Below, piece after piece: positions 21,938-33,906 of a DNA stretch of 64,000 nucleotides. Below the pieces are notes generated by a model that ran no database searches, was not told where the DNA came from, and worked only from the letters and a program-made list of their open reading frames with translations. This DNA comes from Bondarzewia mesenterica (Eukaryota; Basidiomycota; Agaricomycetes; Russulales; Bondarzewiaceae). The DNA lies in NCBI GenBank assembly GCA_004802705.1, contig SGPL01000068.1:25132-89131 (forward strand). Direction: 5' to 3'. Each line of letters begins with the position of its first letter. Positions within the stretch are counted from its first letter, which is position 1. The translations under genes were made by a program, and so were the position numbers.

Positions 21938-24437
21938 TCAGATAACGTACACATTCTCCTTCGCCACTTCATACCCGTCCAATTTCTTGAAATACTCGAT
22001 TCGTGTGAGACGCTCCTTTTCGCGTTTCTGTTCAAGATTGAAGACGCGTCGGGCATGATGTCAGCTTATTGGGAACTCGAGGAATGAGAATGGCACATAC
22101 CTCGCGCACTTCCTCATCCGTACTCACCTCTGCAGGCTTCCTCCGCGCCTGCCGTCCCCGACTTCCTTCAGACCTCGACCTACCCCGTCCCCTTCCTCGT
22201 GCCCTCGTGCCCCTCGTTCCCCTCGACTTGCTTCGACCCCGACCTCGACCACCTTCCTTCTCAAGTTCCTTCTCAAGTTCCTCCTCATCACTCCGGTGGG
22301 TATCAGCCTCATCGGAGGTCGATTCAATATGCACAGGGGGATTCGACTTGGCCGCACGCGCCGGTACCTCACGCCTCGATCGCCTCTTTGGCAGCATTTC
22401 TTCGAGCCGTATCATAGCGACCTTGGGGTCCTCGTCTCGGACCTCCTTCGCTTTCCCTTTTCCCTTTTCCTTCGCGGTTGCAACACTCTCTCGCGAGCGC
22501 TTTTTCGGTCTCTCTCCATCTTCCTGGGCCTCTTCCACTTTCGCAGCGCTCCCGGCACTACTCCGCCTCTTCACAGGCGACGGACTGCTCACCAACAGCT
22601 CACTGCTTCCATCCACACTCTCATCAACCTCGCTCCTCACCTGACTCTCCTTCCTCTTCCTCCTTCTCATCGTGATCTCCTGCTCGTTCCTCCGCCCTCC
22701 ATGCCGCGGCGTCATTACATCATCAACCACCCTGTCTAACCTGGGCGTTCTGGGCGTGCGCATCAGATGAGGCTCAGGCGGGGTCATGTACAGGTCCTCC
22801 AAGTCATCTTCCTCGTACGCCACTTCCTGCCGCCCCACTCGCGGCGTCCATGGCGTGTGAGGAGTCGAAAGTACGTCTCGTCTCGTGGGTGTGGACGGCG
22901 CGCCAGAATAGCCGGAGTATATCCTTGACGGCGGTAGTGCAGAGGATGTAGCCGCAGGCAATGTCTCCGTACTCGGCCCTGCTATGGCAAATGATCTGAC
23001 GCCTAACGGTTGTCGCGTCAGAAGGGGTCGCGAGCTAGGGCCAGCTTCGGCCAACCGACGCGCCTTCAATTTGGTCTCCGCAGCGAAAAATCCGAACGGG
23101 TCTTCATCTTGCAACACCTTTTGGCGCTTGCCATAGTGCAATTGGCTTGGTGTGGGAGGTCGCGGTTGTAGGGTATGCTGATCAGACGAAGGAGCGGGAA
23201 TCTCGAGTTCCTCATCATCTGCTTGGCTGCGATAATGCGAGGCAACTGGAGTATGGGCGTTCTCCTTGTCCGAATCGGTTGTCAAAGAATCGTCCTCCAC
23301 CCCCACATCGAACGGATTAAACTCCTCCGCCATCGGCACCGAGTTCACCATCTCGTCATCGCCTTCCACGTCACGTTTTCTCTTCAGTCCAGGAGAGAAC
23401 AAGTTCTCTGCGCGAAATACACTAAACCTGTTCTCTTTGTCTTCTTCAGACTCAGGAAATGCGTTCTCTTTGTCCTCCTCCTCTTCCGGAATTTGATTTT
23501 CCTTGTCTTCCTCGCTCCACAGTGCCTGGTTCTCCTTATCGTCGTCCTCACCAAAGATGGGGAGCGCAAAGTCACTTTCATCCTGGGAATCCGGAGCGAC
23601 CAGATCACCGTTATCGTTTAACGCACCTGGACCAGTGTACACAGAGAAACTTGGAGCTGTCCCATAGGAATGCCGAAGCGGCGCGGGATGATGATCCGGA
23701 CTAGAAGTATAAGGGATCGGTGATGATGGGGGCAAGGAAGATGGAAGATGGCCTCGGATGCTAAGGTCACGATGGGGTGTCGTGGGCGGCTTGAAGGTGG
23801 TTGAGATGGGATGTGGAGGGGTAGAGAAGACAAAGTTGGAGGGCTCAATGGATAGAGGGAAAATGGGTAGAGGTGAAGGTTCAGGGCTTGAATGGGGTGA
23901 CTGCGAAGGCGTAGGGATACCCTCGACAATGACGGTATTAGTGACGTGGGTTGGTTGCGGAGGTGACTCGTCCGGTGAAAGATCGCGAGTTTGAGGCAGC
24001 ACTGCAGACGCAGCATCTGCAGGTGGTGCTGCGGACACTAGATCTGCAGATGCCACCGCTGGCTCGGCTATGTTAGCTTTGGCCTTACCCTTACCCTTCG
24101 CCCTCGTCCTTGACGAAATCTCAGTCTTCACAGGCTTCTCCTCCTCCTTAGCATTAGTACTGGAAACTTTGGCAGATCGTGATGCATCTCCGTCACCCTG
24201 ATCTTCCACTTCAACTTCCGCTTTGGCTTTGGCTCTCCCTCTCGGCTTCCTTTTCACGGTCGGTTCCTCCGTCGCGCCCTTCACGTTAGACGATTTCACT
24301 GCAGTACGGTTACGTGGAGTCTTGTCGATGAGAACGTAGACAGAAGTCTTTTTCCTGGTCTTAGAGTTGGATTTGGATGCCGATTTGGGTTTGAAAGTGG
24401 GCTCTTTTCGCTTGCGCGAACGGGTTGTAGGAGCCAT
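21938..24437 (-). CDS. disordered nuclear protein with KEN-box repeats (sororin-like candidate)
   Basis: About 808 residues in two exons; the 73-nt intron 22100-22028 joins DEEVRE to KREKERL. The start is ATG 24437, which sits in a perfect accATGG context; another ATG six codons upstream is less likely. The protein is basic and disordered. Residues 301-344 are four tandem 11-residue units, each starting KEN and rich in acidic residues; more KEN triplets lie at 391 and in the tail. DEDPFGFFAAETKLKARR (FGF at about 448-450) is followed by many TP sites (STPHTPWTP, RTPRTPR, MTPRHG) that suit CDK phosphorylation. An RG/RS-rich basic stretch precedes the tail, which reads RIEYFKKLDGYEVAKENVYV. KEN is a known APC/C-Cdh1 degron. 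The combination of KEN, FGF and a short C-terminal domain resembles animal sororin. That identity is my inference; a generic chromatin protein is the alternative. Confidence 0.75.
23406..23537 (-). repeat. 4 x 33-bp coding repeat (KEN unit)
   Basis: Within the gene at 21938-24437, four consecutive 11-residue units begin KENQALW, KENQIPE, KENAFPE and KENRFSV. Each of the first three ends in an acidic ED, with exact 11-residue spacing of the KEN triplets. Confidence 0.9.
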
Positions 24438-25067
24438 GGTAGCTCGAGTCTTCAAATAAAAGACATAAAATACTGTATACGTGTAAATTAAAGGAACAAC
24501 TCACGATAATGAAACGCTCAAATGTCAGAGTTATCCGGATAGTAAGTTGGGTGATATGAGACGAAGTTTGGTGCGAAGTCAAGTCAGAGTAAACGGACAA
24601 TACGGAGACAAGCGTGTGAAAATGTGCGTCATAGGACATCGAAATTGGTATCACGTGACCGCGTCTGCTCAATTTTAAAACACAACAAAAATGGCGGAAA
24701 AAAAGAGGGGGCTCGAGTTGAAACGAAGCTGACCGCTCTGGATTCGTACTATTTAGATTGCATATTGTGTTGGCTCCGAGAATTGAACATGGAAGTTGAA
24801 AAGAAGATGTGGGGACCTACAGTAGCCTACAGTCCTGATCCGGGCAACAAGCCGATGCAAACGGTATAGATTTGTTCTTGTCTCTGACCATCTGCACGAC
24901 CTGTACACGAAAATCAGGTCGATATCGTGCGATACTCTCTTTCTCCCGTATGAAGTATCATATTATCTGGAACACTCTTCTTAGAATTCTACCCTTCACA
25001 CTTGTCTGCCTCTAACCCATTATTAATCCATCCGTCCTGGTTGTTCTAATTGGCAGTGACTCCAACA
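24438..25067. promoter_or_regulatory. divergent promoter KEN-repeat gene / panB
   Basis: The region contains the E-box palindrome cacgtg at 24652-24657. No gene is seen between the two starts. Confidence 0.4.
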
Positions 25068-26356
25068 ATGCTAGCATCTGCTATTTGTGCTCGCTCCCGC
25101 CTGCATCATCCATTTTGGTCGCAACTGAGAAAGACCGGTTGTTCCGAACCACTAACAACGCCAGGACGACGATGGATGAGCTACTGGCCTGGTGTCACAG
25201 GTGAGCCCCTCGATTTACCCTCGACATTACATGGCATGTCTCAAGCACCTATGCTTTTGAAGGCCCACGTAGAAGAATGACCATTCAGTCCCTAGGCCAG
25301 TTACGCAGAACCAATAAACCGATAACTATGCTAACTGCATACGACTACCCCACCGCTTGTGTCTGCGACCAGAGTGGAATCGACATAGTACTGGTCGGCG
25401 ACTCGCTCGCACAAGTTTGTCTTGGTCTGCCTTCTACAACCCTCTTGACGCTCGATGAGATGCTCCATCACTGTCGAGCAGTCGCGCGGGGTACGAAATA
25501 TCCTCTCCTAGTCGGGGACATGCCATTCGGCTCGTATCAGGTGGGGGTCGAGGACGCGGTACGGAATGCCGTGAGAATGGTGAAAGAGGGTCATGTCGGG
25601 GCGGTCAAGCTGGAGGGCGGAAAGGAAATCTTCGATATTGTGAAACGATTGACGGCGGTCGGTATTCCAGTAATGGCGCATGTGGGCTTGATGCCTCAGC
25701 GGCACACCGCGTTGTCGGGTTATCGTGTTCAAGGGCGGACCGCTTTCGGCGCAAAGGTCGTGCTGGAGGCCGCCAAATCTCTAGAAAAAGCTGGAGCATT
25801 TGCAGTGGTGCTGGAAGCGATCCCGTCTCAGCTAGGGGAGTACATTACTGAGAAATTGACGATCCCGACGATTGGCATCGGCGCGGGACCTGGAACGAGT
25901 GGGCAGGTACTCGTGTGGGACGATGTGATGCAACGGACTGAAAAGAAGCCGAAGTTTGTGAGGTGTTTTGCAGAGGTCAGGAAGGAGGAGAGAAAAGGTG
26001 CGATGGATTATGCAGAGGCGGTAAGAGATGGCAGTTTCCCACAGCGAATCGAAGAGGGATACGTGATTGATCCCAGCGATTGGGAAAAGTTCTTGGAGTT
26101 GGTGGGAGACAAGGACTGGGTAGGGAATGAAAAGCAAGAGGAGACGCACGTCACGGTCCCTGTCCCTGTCCACCGCGTTAGTGAGAGCGGTATGTAATGT
26201 GTTTCCATCTACTATCTTGGAGATGCTGACAGGCCCGCAGAGCAATACAATCATTGGCAAACTCTCGCAGCTCTCGAGCGGATCGTGGAGCACCATAAGC
26301 TTGACCGAGACGATGACCAGGATAAAGGTGGGACGCCGGCCAGTCCGCCCAAGTGA
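25068..26356 (+). CDS. panB: ketopantoate hydroxymethyltransferase
   Basis: Catalyses the first committed step of pantothenate (CoA precursor) synthesis, making ketopantoate from alpha-ketoisovalerate and methylene-tetrahydrofolate. Exon 1 (25068-25200) gives an Arg-rich mitochondrial-type presequence (MLASAICARSRLHHPFW, PGRRWMSYWPGVTG). Intron 25201-25262 leads into RRRMTIQSLGQL. The core has PITMLTAYDYPTA, DIVLVGDSLAQV, LVGDMPFGSYQ, AVKLEGGKE, VMAHVGLMPQ, AFAVVLEAIP and TIGIGAGPGTSGQVLVWDDV, all PanB hallmarks including the metal-binding Asp residues. A last intron (26190-26240) adds EQYNHWQTLAALERIVEHHK and a stop at 26354-26356; without it the frame ends at 26197. The roughly 60-residue acidic/basic C-terminal extension is beyond the bacterial enzyme's end. 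Divergent from the KEN-repeat gene. Confidence 0.93.
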
Positions 26357-26795
26357 GCAATGGATTCCGGATGGTAGATTAAATAGTACTATATCACAGC
26401 ATACACAACCGACACTCACATCGCAAGTGGCCACCGATATCTATGTGGATCGCGTATTTGAACGAGTGCGGTTTCAGCGAACGGTACGCGACATGCACAT
26501 GTGGACTAATAAGCAGTCTCCTAGGCCTGTGATTCCGAATTCTTCGAAGCTTACACAGAAGAAAGCCGTTCTGTGTACAGTATGGCCCGTTCATCGAATC
26601 ATGAGTCCCACAGTAGATGTTTTCTCAAACATTCGGAATGTGAGTACTTGCAAGAAGCTCAAGCGCTCAGCGCTCAAGGCTTTGTAGTATGATTCAAACT
26701 CCGACTATAAAATCATAATAAGTTCCGCGGCGCGTAAGGCCCACTTCCTTCGACGAAAAGTACATATAATCGAAGGTATACTCTCATCAAAGAAA
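26357..26795. other. intergenic panB-KRI1
   Basis: Upstream flank of KRI1. I see no feature beyond short unsupported frames. Confidence 0.45.
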
Positions 26796-29469
26796 ATGAA
26801 GCACGAGATGCTATCGGACTCGGATTCATCTGCAGGCGACGAGGAAAATGGCATCCACCAGCTGACTATCAACGAGCATTATGTCAAAGCTTACGAGTAC
26901 CGCAAAGAGCGCGAAGAGCTCGCAAAATGTACGTCCCCTTTCTCTTCGGCGCGTTTTGTCTTGTGTGGCAAACTGTGCGGACCTGACGCATGTCTGCAGT
27001 AGAAGAGAAGTATGGCCCAGACGCGTCGTCGGGAGATGAGGATGAGGAAAGCGAGACCGACTCCGAGTCGGACGAAAGTGAGGACGAGGACGGAGAGGAG
27101 TTGACGCCCGCGGTGGATGCTGCGATCTTCAGGACGCTAGCACGGATCAAGAATAAGGACCCGGGGATATACGAGGCTGAAAGAGACGTATTTACTGGTG
27201 AGTTGAAGGTCAAAGGAGTGAAAGAGATGTCGGTCGGTCTTCTGCGTCTCACTCTTTTTTCATTGTCCTGTTTGAGAACGTCAAGGAGCGATGGCACTTA
27301 TCTCTAATATGTTTGGTTAGAGGAACATCAGAAGTCGGGTAAACTGTCCTTACCAGCACCGAAGCCAAAGGAGAAGGTCGGTACGATTACTATTTTCTCC
27401 TTCGTGGTAACTAATTCCTCAATTGTCGACGCGTCCGACCCGTTTCTTTAAATTCTAGCACTCTAAGCCTTTGACACTCTCTGCCCATCGCCTGGCCACT
27501 GTCCTCGCATCGTCCCACTCCGTATCTCCCGAGCCCTCCGACCGCCCACTCACGCACGTGGAAGAGCAGTCACAGCTGCGCGCCGAAGCGATCGCTGCCT
27601 TTCATGGCAGTGAGCCCAAAGGCAATGATGAGGATGATGAGGAAGGAGGATTGTTCACTCTGAGAGAGAAAACACAGGATGAGATCGCGCAGGAGGAAGA
27701 GGAGTATCGTAAGTATTTGGAGAGAGAGGTGGGGGATTTGAAAGGGCTAGTGGAGGTGGAGAAGGTGGAGGTGGAGGTGGAAGCTGGGCATGAGAATACG
27801 GATGACAAGGCCGACAAAAAGAAGAAGAAGAAGAATGGGGATGCAGAGGAGAAAGAGAAGAAGAGTAGAGAAGACCAGGATCAGGAGTTCCTTCTGAAGT
27901 GCGTACATTGCTCCCCGTCATTTTCGTTTACCTGACACATGCATACAGTTATATTTTGAACCGGGGATGGATTGACAAATCCTCTCGACGCGTTCCTACA
28001 TACCACGAAGTTACATCCGGACACCAATCCAAACATGGCGAAAAAGAACATGAGGGCGATCTCAAGGAAGAGGAGGATACTGATTCCATGCCGCCGGACG
28101 AAGATGAATTCGATGACGTGGTGGATCGATTTGAGAGCTCGTATAACCATCGTTTCGAAGAGCCGTACGTATCTTCCGTCATCCTTCTAAATTCTCTAAT
28201 GACTTATCACATCTATTGAACTACAGCGATGCGGCGACTATTCCTTCGTTCCCGCGTGAGGTTGACACAGTCCGCCGTCCCTCATCACATAAGGAGCGAC
28301 GCAAAGGTGCGAGGGAACGTAGGAAGGAGAGAAAGAGAGAAGAAAAGATGATTCGACAGGAAGAGGTGAAGAAGTTAAAGGGACTCAAGATGCGGAAGAT
28401 GAAGGAAAAGCTGGATCTAGTCGGAAAAGAGGGCGGGTGGGTCATGAACAAAGGTCAGTTGTTCTCGACTTTGTCCGCGCACGGCCGTTCATTCGTAGTA
28501 TTTCAGCTCTTGAAGGACTCGATCTTGAAGGTGATTGGGACCCAGACGCGTATGATACACAGATGGCCGCCATACTGCAAGAAGTTGAAAGTAACGAGGC
28601 GTCCGATGCACCTGTGGACGACGAGAAGCCGACTTGGGATGATGATATTGACCTTGGGGATGTCGTGGTGTCGGAGGACGAGGCATTCCAAAGCACGAGT
28701 ATAAAGGAGAAGAAGAGGGAGAAGAAAAAGAAAGAAAAGGCCAAGAAGAAGGGAAAAGAGGTGGACGAGGACGGTGTAGATGTGGACGAGATGGATGCGG
28801 ACTTCCAAGCGGATGGTGATTGGGCCGATGAAGAGAAATGGGACGGCACGGAAGAGATGAGGAAGAGAGTTTTGGACAAATATATGAATGAACTCTTCGA
28901 ACTTGAATTCAATGACATGGTGCGCCGGTTCTTCCACAATTTCTGACAGATCTTAATATGTTATGCAGGTTTCTGGCGTCCCCACACGCTTTCACTATAC
29001 CCCAGTGTCAAAAGCATCATACTCGCTGACACCAGCAGAGATTCTAACGGCTTCCGATAAAGATCTTAACGAGTTCATGGGTATCAAGAAATATGCACCA
29101 TATCGCAAGGAGAAGAATCGATGGGACGCCAACAGAGGCGAACGACTCAAGGAGTTCAAGCAGAAGATCGCACCCCGTTTAGGCGAGGGCGAGGTTGGAG
29201 CGAGTGGAGAGAGAAAGGAAAAGAAGAGGAAAGGCAAAAAGGAGAGGGAGAAGGAGAAGGCAGCCAAAGGTGATCAAAACGGGACAGATGGTCTGGAACT
29301 TGCGGCGAAGGCGGTGAAGGAGAAGCGAAAAAGAGTCGAGGAAGTTGTACAGGAGCATGGGCGGATGGATGTTGACGTTGACGAGGAGCCTGAAGGTGAA
29401 CCTGCAAAAAAGAAGCGGAGAAGGCAGAAAAAATCTGGTAAAACAGAACAGGCGCAGGTCGTTCAATAG
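26796..29469 (+). CDS. KRI1: ribosome biogenesis protein KRI1
   Basis: A nucleolar factor for 40S subunit assembly that works with the snoRNP protein Krr1 in yeast. The N-terminus has LTINEHYVKAYEYRKEREEL and EEKYG, then a long acidic run of Asp/Glu/Ser. AIFRTLARIKNKDPGIYE follows, then KPLTLSAHRLATVLA, EFLLNYILNRGWIDKSSRR and ERRKGARERRKERKREEKM. The Kri1 C-terminal core has GDWDPDAYDTQM, ADEEKWDGTEEMR, VLDKYMNELFELEFNDMV, RFHYTPVSKASYSLTPAEIL and LNEFMGIKKYAPYRKEKNRWD. The last is the most diagnostic block. A lysine-rich nuclear/nucleolar tail ends at 29469. Introns are short and spread through the gene. The start ATG 26796 is the first in frame, 18 nt after a tctcatc leader. Confidence 0.93.
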
Positions 29470-30387
29470 TATCTGCAACCACTGCTTTTTGTATTTTCAC
29501 CCCTTGTTCGAACGACCGTCGATTCTGCTCACGCTCGAGGTCTTGCTGCTGTATTGAACACATTGTCACCGAGTGACACCACCGTGACTTGTTGCAGACG
29601 GCGCCAACTGGCGCCAACCTACGACCGCCGCAATCCTCTTGCGATAACCTTGGCGACAACACTTTGTACTCCTTATCTTCAACGCCATCCTCTGTGCACA
29701 ACAAGTCTTTGCCAATGTTAACATTCTTGCTGTCTCGAGGAATCTGTTTGTGCTCAAGGTACATCTTTGGACATCTTCTGACTCACTGCCAAAATCGATT
29801 GTGATACAATCGTATCCTCGAATATGGACATGAGTCGAAATGGGCCTTAAGCTGAATCTTTGAGAGCATAAATTATTGGATCTGTTTCTGCCTACTAGCA
29901 TTTTCATGCAGTTTCATGCATCATGCAATATGCCTGATCTCTCATCTTTTCTGCTTGCTCAATGGTGGGCGTCAAGTTTGCATTCGAATCTCATGCCTAG
30001 CCAATCTGCACGTCAAAAACAGAAAGGTTATCTGTTATTTATACCTATGCAAGTCCGTGGGTGGGGCGTTGGCCTTTTAAATGCTCGAGCTCCTGATGTT
30101 GCTGGTGTGGTCTTGGTGTGGTGAGTCATTGATGCTTTGGTCACTAGTCACGCGTTCCAACAATTGCTCGGCAAGAATAAACGTGACGGCAATGTTGCTG
30201 GCTGGCTATTGTTATCGCCGCTGCTTGCCCGTAGCAAGACTTTTGTTCTTCCGATGGTCATTTGTTTATATGTCTCTTCAAACACGAACCACCATAGCTC
30301 AACAAAGATAGAGGTTCCCCGTTGCCACCAACCACTCTATTCGCCCACATACCCACTAGTCCTTGAACTTCCTGACCGACAATCCTC
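29470..30387. other. intergenic, 0.9 kb
   Basis: It contains short direct repeats (ggcgccaact / ggcgccaacc at about 29600-29620; ttcatgca repeats near 29905-29925) and no recognisable gene. Confidence 0.4.
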
Positions 30388-31915
30388 ATGAGCCAGCTCA
30401 ACGACTTCCCAACCTCTCCCAACTCTCGCTCCTCCTGGCGCGCAGCATCCAGGTTCAAAGAGCATCTCTCGCTTGCGCTCACTCCTATTGATCCTCAGGT
30501 CGAGCAATCACATTTCTCACCCGACTCTCCCACTGGACATCACGATACAGATACGACCCAGTCGAACAGGACGTTCTCCCTCGGTTCATCGAGATCGACA
30601 ATGTACAGATCGCCGCCACGCTCGAATGCGCGTGATGTCGAGAAAGGCGCATCCAGTATTCACACGAGCCCACGCTCCGCTACCACATTCCGCGATCGCT
30701 TCACAAAGCTGTTCTTTGACGTTCGGTCGCTCAGGAAGGAACGCGATGTTGATTTGCCGATTCAGCATCCGGAGTTGAATGAATGGCAGCCTCTGCACAT
30801 CGAGAAGCGGAACCCGCGATGCTCCTGTTCAAGGTGCAAAAACGACTCGGTGCGGAAGTGGCGTAGGAGGATGCTGCTCATCGCTCTCTTACTTTTTCTT
30901 TTCTACGTCTTCGCGAACCTGATCGTCCTTAATGTCCGTGTGCTGTCCAGCACGACTACCAACACACATTCACAAATTGCTTCTGCCACTCCCTCATCGT
31001 CTTCTGCATCATCCTCATCGACCCTCTCCGCCGATGCACAACAATGCATCATGCAATATACACTGAACGCTCCTACGTCCCCAACGACATATCCTTGTTC
31101 AACATGCCTTCCGTTGCTATCAAATATCTTGTACAACTACACGAGTGTATATCCTGCCGCACGCGACGCGACGCAGTTCTGTGCGCTCCGTGCATTGTGG
31201 GAGGATGCGGATTCAGGTGGGCAGGCTGGGCTTGAGGCGAGTGGCTGGGTACAAGATGTCAGGTTTTGCGCATGGGGCGGGGTGCAGTGCAATGGCTCAG
31301 GCAAGGTTTCATCCTTGTGCGTTTTCCTTCTAATTTTTTCTTTTCTCTCCTGGATGGCGCTAAACTCAGATTGTGATCGTCAGGCAACTCACCTTCCCTG
31401 CCGTTCCTGCATCTATCCCGGCGGAATTTGGCAACCTGACGGCGTTGGAGACGTTGAAGATTATCGGAAATAATAAGATCCCAGGTTCGTCACCCTCATT
31501 CCATCTGTGTAGTGCATTCGTTTCCTCACAAGCTGTGTAGGAGGTTCGTTGGACCAGTCATTTTCGTCCCTCACGATGCTCTCCACTCTTCACCTCGAGT
31601 CTACCGGACTAAACGCATTCCCTAAGACACTGTCAAATCTGACGTCCCTGACTCTCATCAAGAACGCACAACTGCCCTCGCAGCTCCCAGCGAATGTGGT
31701 CGAGCTTCCATTGCAGATACTGTGAGCACTCCTGCATCTCTTCTCACTACGTCTTATGAATTGAGGATGTGCATAGGATCGTTAACAATGAGACGCTCTT
31801 TCTGACATCTGATCAGCAGAACGCCATCTGTGGTAACGACCTTGGTGGGAAGCTGCAGACTTGCGATTTGCGTGGCACGGGCGTGCAGTCCTGCGGGTCG
31901 TGTCTCGTCGGATAG
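30388..31915 (+). CDS. single-pass membrane protein with leucine-rich ectodomain
   Basis: The cytosolic N-terminus of about 165 residues is Ser/Pro-rich and ends in a Cys pair motif (NPRCSCSRCKNDSVRKWRRR). A transmembrane helix follows (LLIALLLFLFYVFANLIVL), so the topology is type II with the C-terminus outside. A Ser/Thr-rich stalk precedes a cysteine-containing cap (CIMQYTLNAP, YPCSTCLPLL, VRFCAWGGVQC) and then plant-type leucine-rich repeats (FGNLTALETLKIIGNNKIPG, LTMLSTLHLESTGLNAFPKT). The end is CGSCLVG with a stop at 31913-31915. The WGGVQC cap plus LRR arrangement resembles extracellular LRR proteins that sense or bind wall components. The ligand is unknown. Short introns lie near 31318, 31484 and 31722. 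Confidence 0.75.
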
Positions 31916-32573
31916 GTCATACCATCCAAACATACCACGTACTCATTCGTTTTTCTCAAACTACAGTCAATGCTGCGAGGCCCTAATTGTTGTCTTCATT
32001 CTATCCGATCCTTTCGCTTTTAATCTGTACTTATCTCCCTTCAATACGCTTCTTTTACATCTTTTTTTTTGACACGCATCTATCACTTATGTATCATCGA
32101 GCGATTCGGCGGGGCCCGTCGCGGTATGCTTTCCTTCTCTTTATAACCACCCTCATTAACGCTGTAGCCACTATACATCTGAACAAAACGGACATACGTT
32201 ATCTCTATACTTACTAACCATTGTTGCGCACTGCATTGAACGATCTTGTTTATGAATCTGTAGCCATAAAATAAAATCACGTACATAATTTCCTATGCTG
32301 GTTCTGAGGCGGTACTTAAGCAGAGTCACGTAGTATCGTGCTCTTATGATTGGCTGAAAATGGTTGAATTGAAGTCGAGGGAATTACATCCCAACAGTAA
32401 CGCAGTGATAATTTACGATTGAAACCCGCATTTGGACGAGGCTAAAGATATCGACGACGACAAAGGTGCACCAGGGTAAATTGTATGCTACAATTCCAAT
32501 ACATATATGTATTTGATATAGATCATACCATGGACTGAAGATCCCAAGAGGTCGGATCGTCGCTCACAGGCTG
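31916..32573. other. convergent intergenic region
   Basis: Non-coding stretch between two 3' ends, including a T-run at about 32062-32070. No gene seen. Confidence 0.45.
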
Positions 32574-33906
32574 AAGCGACTGACCAGTGGCTTTCTTAGC
32601 ACGACCGTGCCTTGCTTGCTCTCATCGGCGTTTCCGTCGGGTTTCTCGGATTGGGAGAGGTTGTCATCGGTGAGGAGGAATGATCTGGGCCGATCGCGTG
32701 TGAACGGGTCCCGGAAGATGCGGTGTTGTGTCCATGCGAGAAGGGGTCTGCGTGGAAAGATATAGCAGGAAAGATATACAGGGCAAAAACGGATTGGGTT
32801 TAAAAGGATGATCTACGCGTCAAGGTGTCAAAAGACGTACATGGCAATTAGAGAGAGTGCGATATCAATCTGGGCAGACAGCAGTGGATGGTACCCGTTG
32901 ACGAGCAGATCCTGTCAAAGATGGCTGCAGTCAGATGTCCAACGCTTGACAAGGCGCGGTCATTGGATACATCGAGCATAGAGAAGGGACATACGGCCAA
33001 ATGGGATGTATTCCGATCAAAGAGAAAACGGAGTCCACGACTGAGTCCATCTTGTTCGTTGACGATCAGATCAATACCGAGACCAACGAGAAATGTGCCA
33101 GCCGACGCTGAACAGATGAGCTTCACAGAGGATCAGTCATTGAAAAAATTGAGAGTGAAGTTGGAAGCGCCATCAGATGATCACGATAACGAACTCACAA
33201 TTCCCGCTCTCTGCCTTACCAAGACTAGCACCCCGCCTAAAATCCCAAACAAGCTCGCCAAGAGCCAATTCACGAAGAACACCGAAGCGACGAGGAGGCC
33301 GGCCTTCAATATTAATATACGCACACCGAAGGCGATGCCGCCGACCAGGCCCAGGACCGCGATACCGCATACGCGCATGAAGGGAAGTACACCGAGAATG
33401 AGACCAAGGAACGTGAATGCGAAAATGATGAGGGTTAATAGGAAATCCGATATGCCTGGTGCCGAGACGGTGTTGATAAAGGCTGCCCAAGCTGCCCAAT
33501 GCACGAACCCATCAGCTATTGGGAGAGGGGGAGAGTGGGAAAACGTACCACATACGCCTGAGGCGAGACCAATGGCTGCGCCTGTCGTGAGCCTCCAGCC
33601 CCGTATTCCTGCCAACGCGAGTGGACAACCAAAAAGGAAGCAATATACCACCCATAGGATGGATGCTGGGGAGGATGTTAATCCATTGCCGCTACCGTCG
33701 GTAGCAAGGACTTGGGTAATCGGTTGTAATGTCTGAGAGTTGAATACGTCGATGGTCGAAATGTTACCCGTGGTGGAAGTTTTAAGAATCACGGAGGAGC
33801 GGGGAACGATGTGTGATGTGAGAGGGTATGCGAGGGTATATTGTGCAAAAGTGAGGAAGGATAGACTTAGTAGAAGGAGTCGCAACGAAACCGCTGCCGG
33901 CGCCAT
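32574..33906 (-). CDS. multi-pass membrane protein, DUF4203 / TMEM198-like
   Basis: A signal peptide (LRLLLLSLSFLTFAQYTLAYP) is followed by a luminal/extracellular stretch and then repeated hydrophobic helices: LWVVYCFLFGCPLALAGIRGW, GAAIGLASGVCG, LLTLIIFAFTFLGLILGVLP, VCGIAVLGLVGGIAFGVRIL and WLLASLFGILGGVLVLV. Further exons give FLVGLGIDLIVNEQDGLSRG and IALSLIAM. The cytosolic tail HRIFRDPFTRDRPRSFL ends KPLVSRFSL with a stop at 32576-32574. Gly-rich helices followed by a cytosolic tail match fungal DUF4203 (TM7S3/TM198-like) proteins; the exact domain name is from memory. Function is unknown. The start was taken as the ATG at 33906 (acaaATGGCGCC); an in-frame ATG at 33933 adds nine residues. 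Confidence 0.75.

Noticed and set aside
28442..28939. Ser/Phe-rich minus-strand frame opposite KRI1
   Set aside because: It is the mirror of KRI1's Lys/Glu-rich coding strand, a typical antisense shadow.
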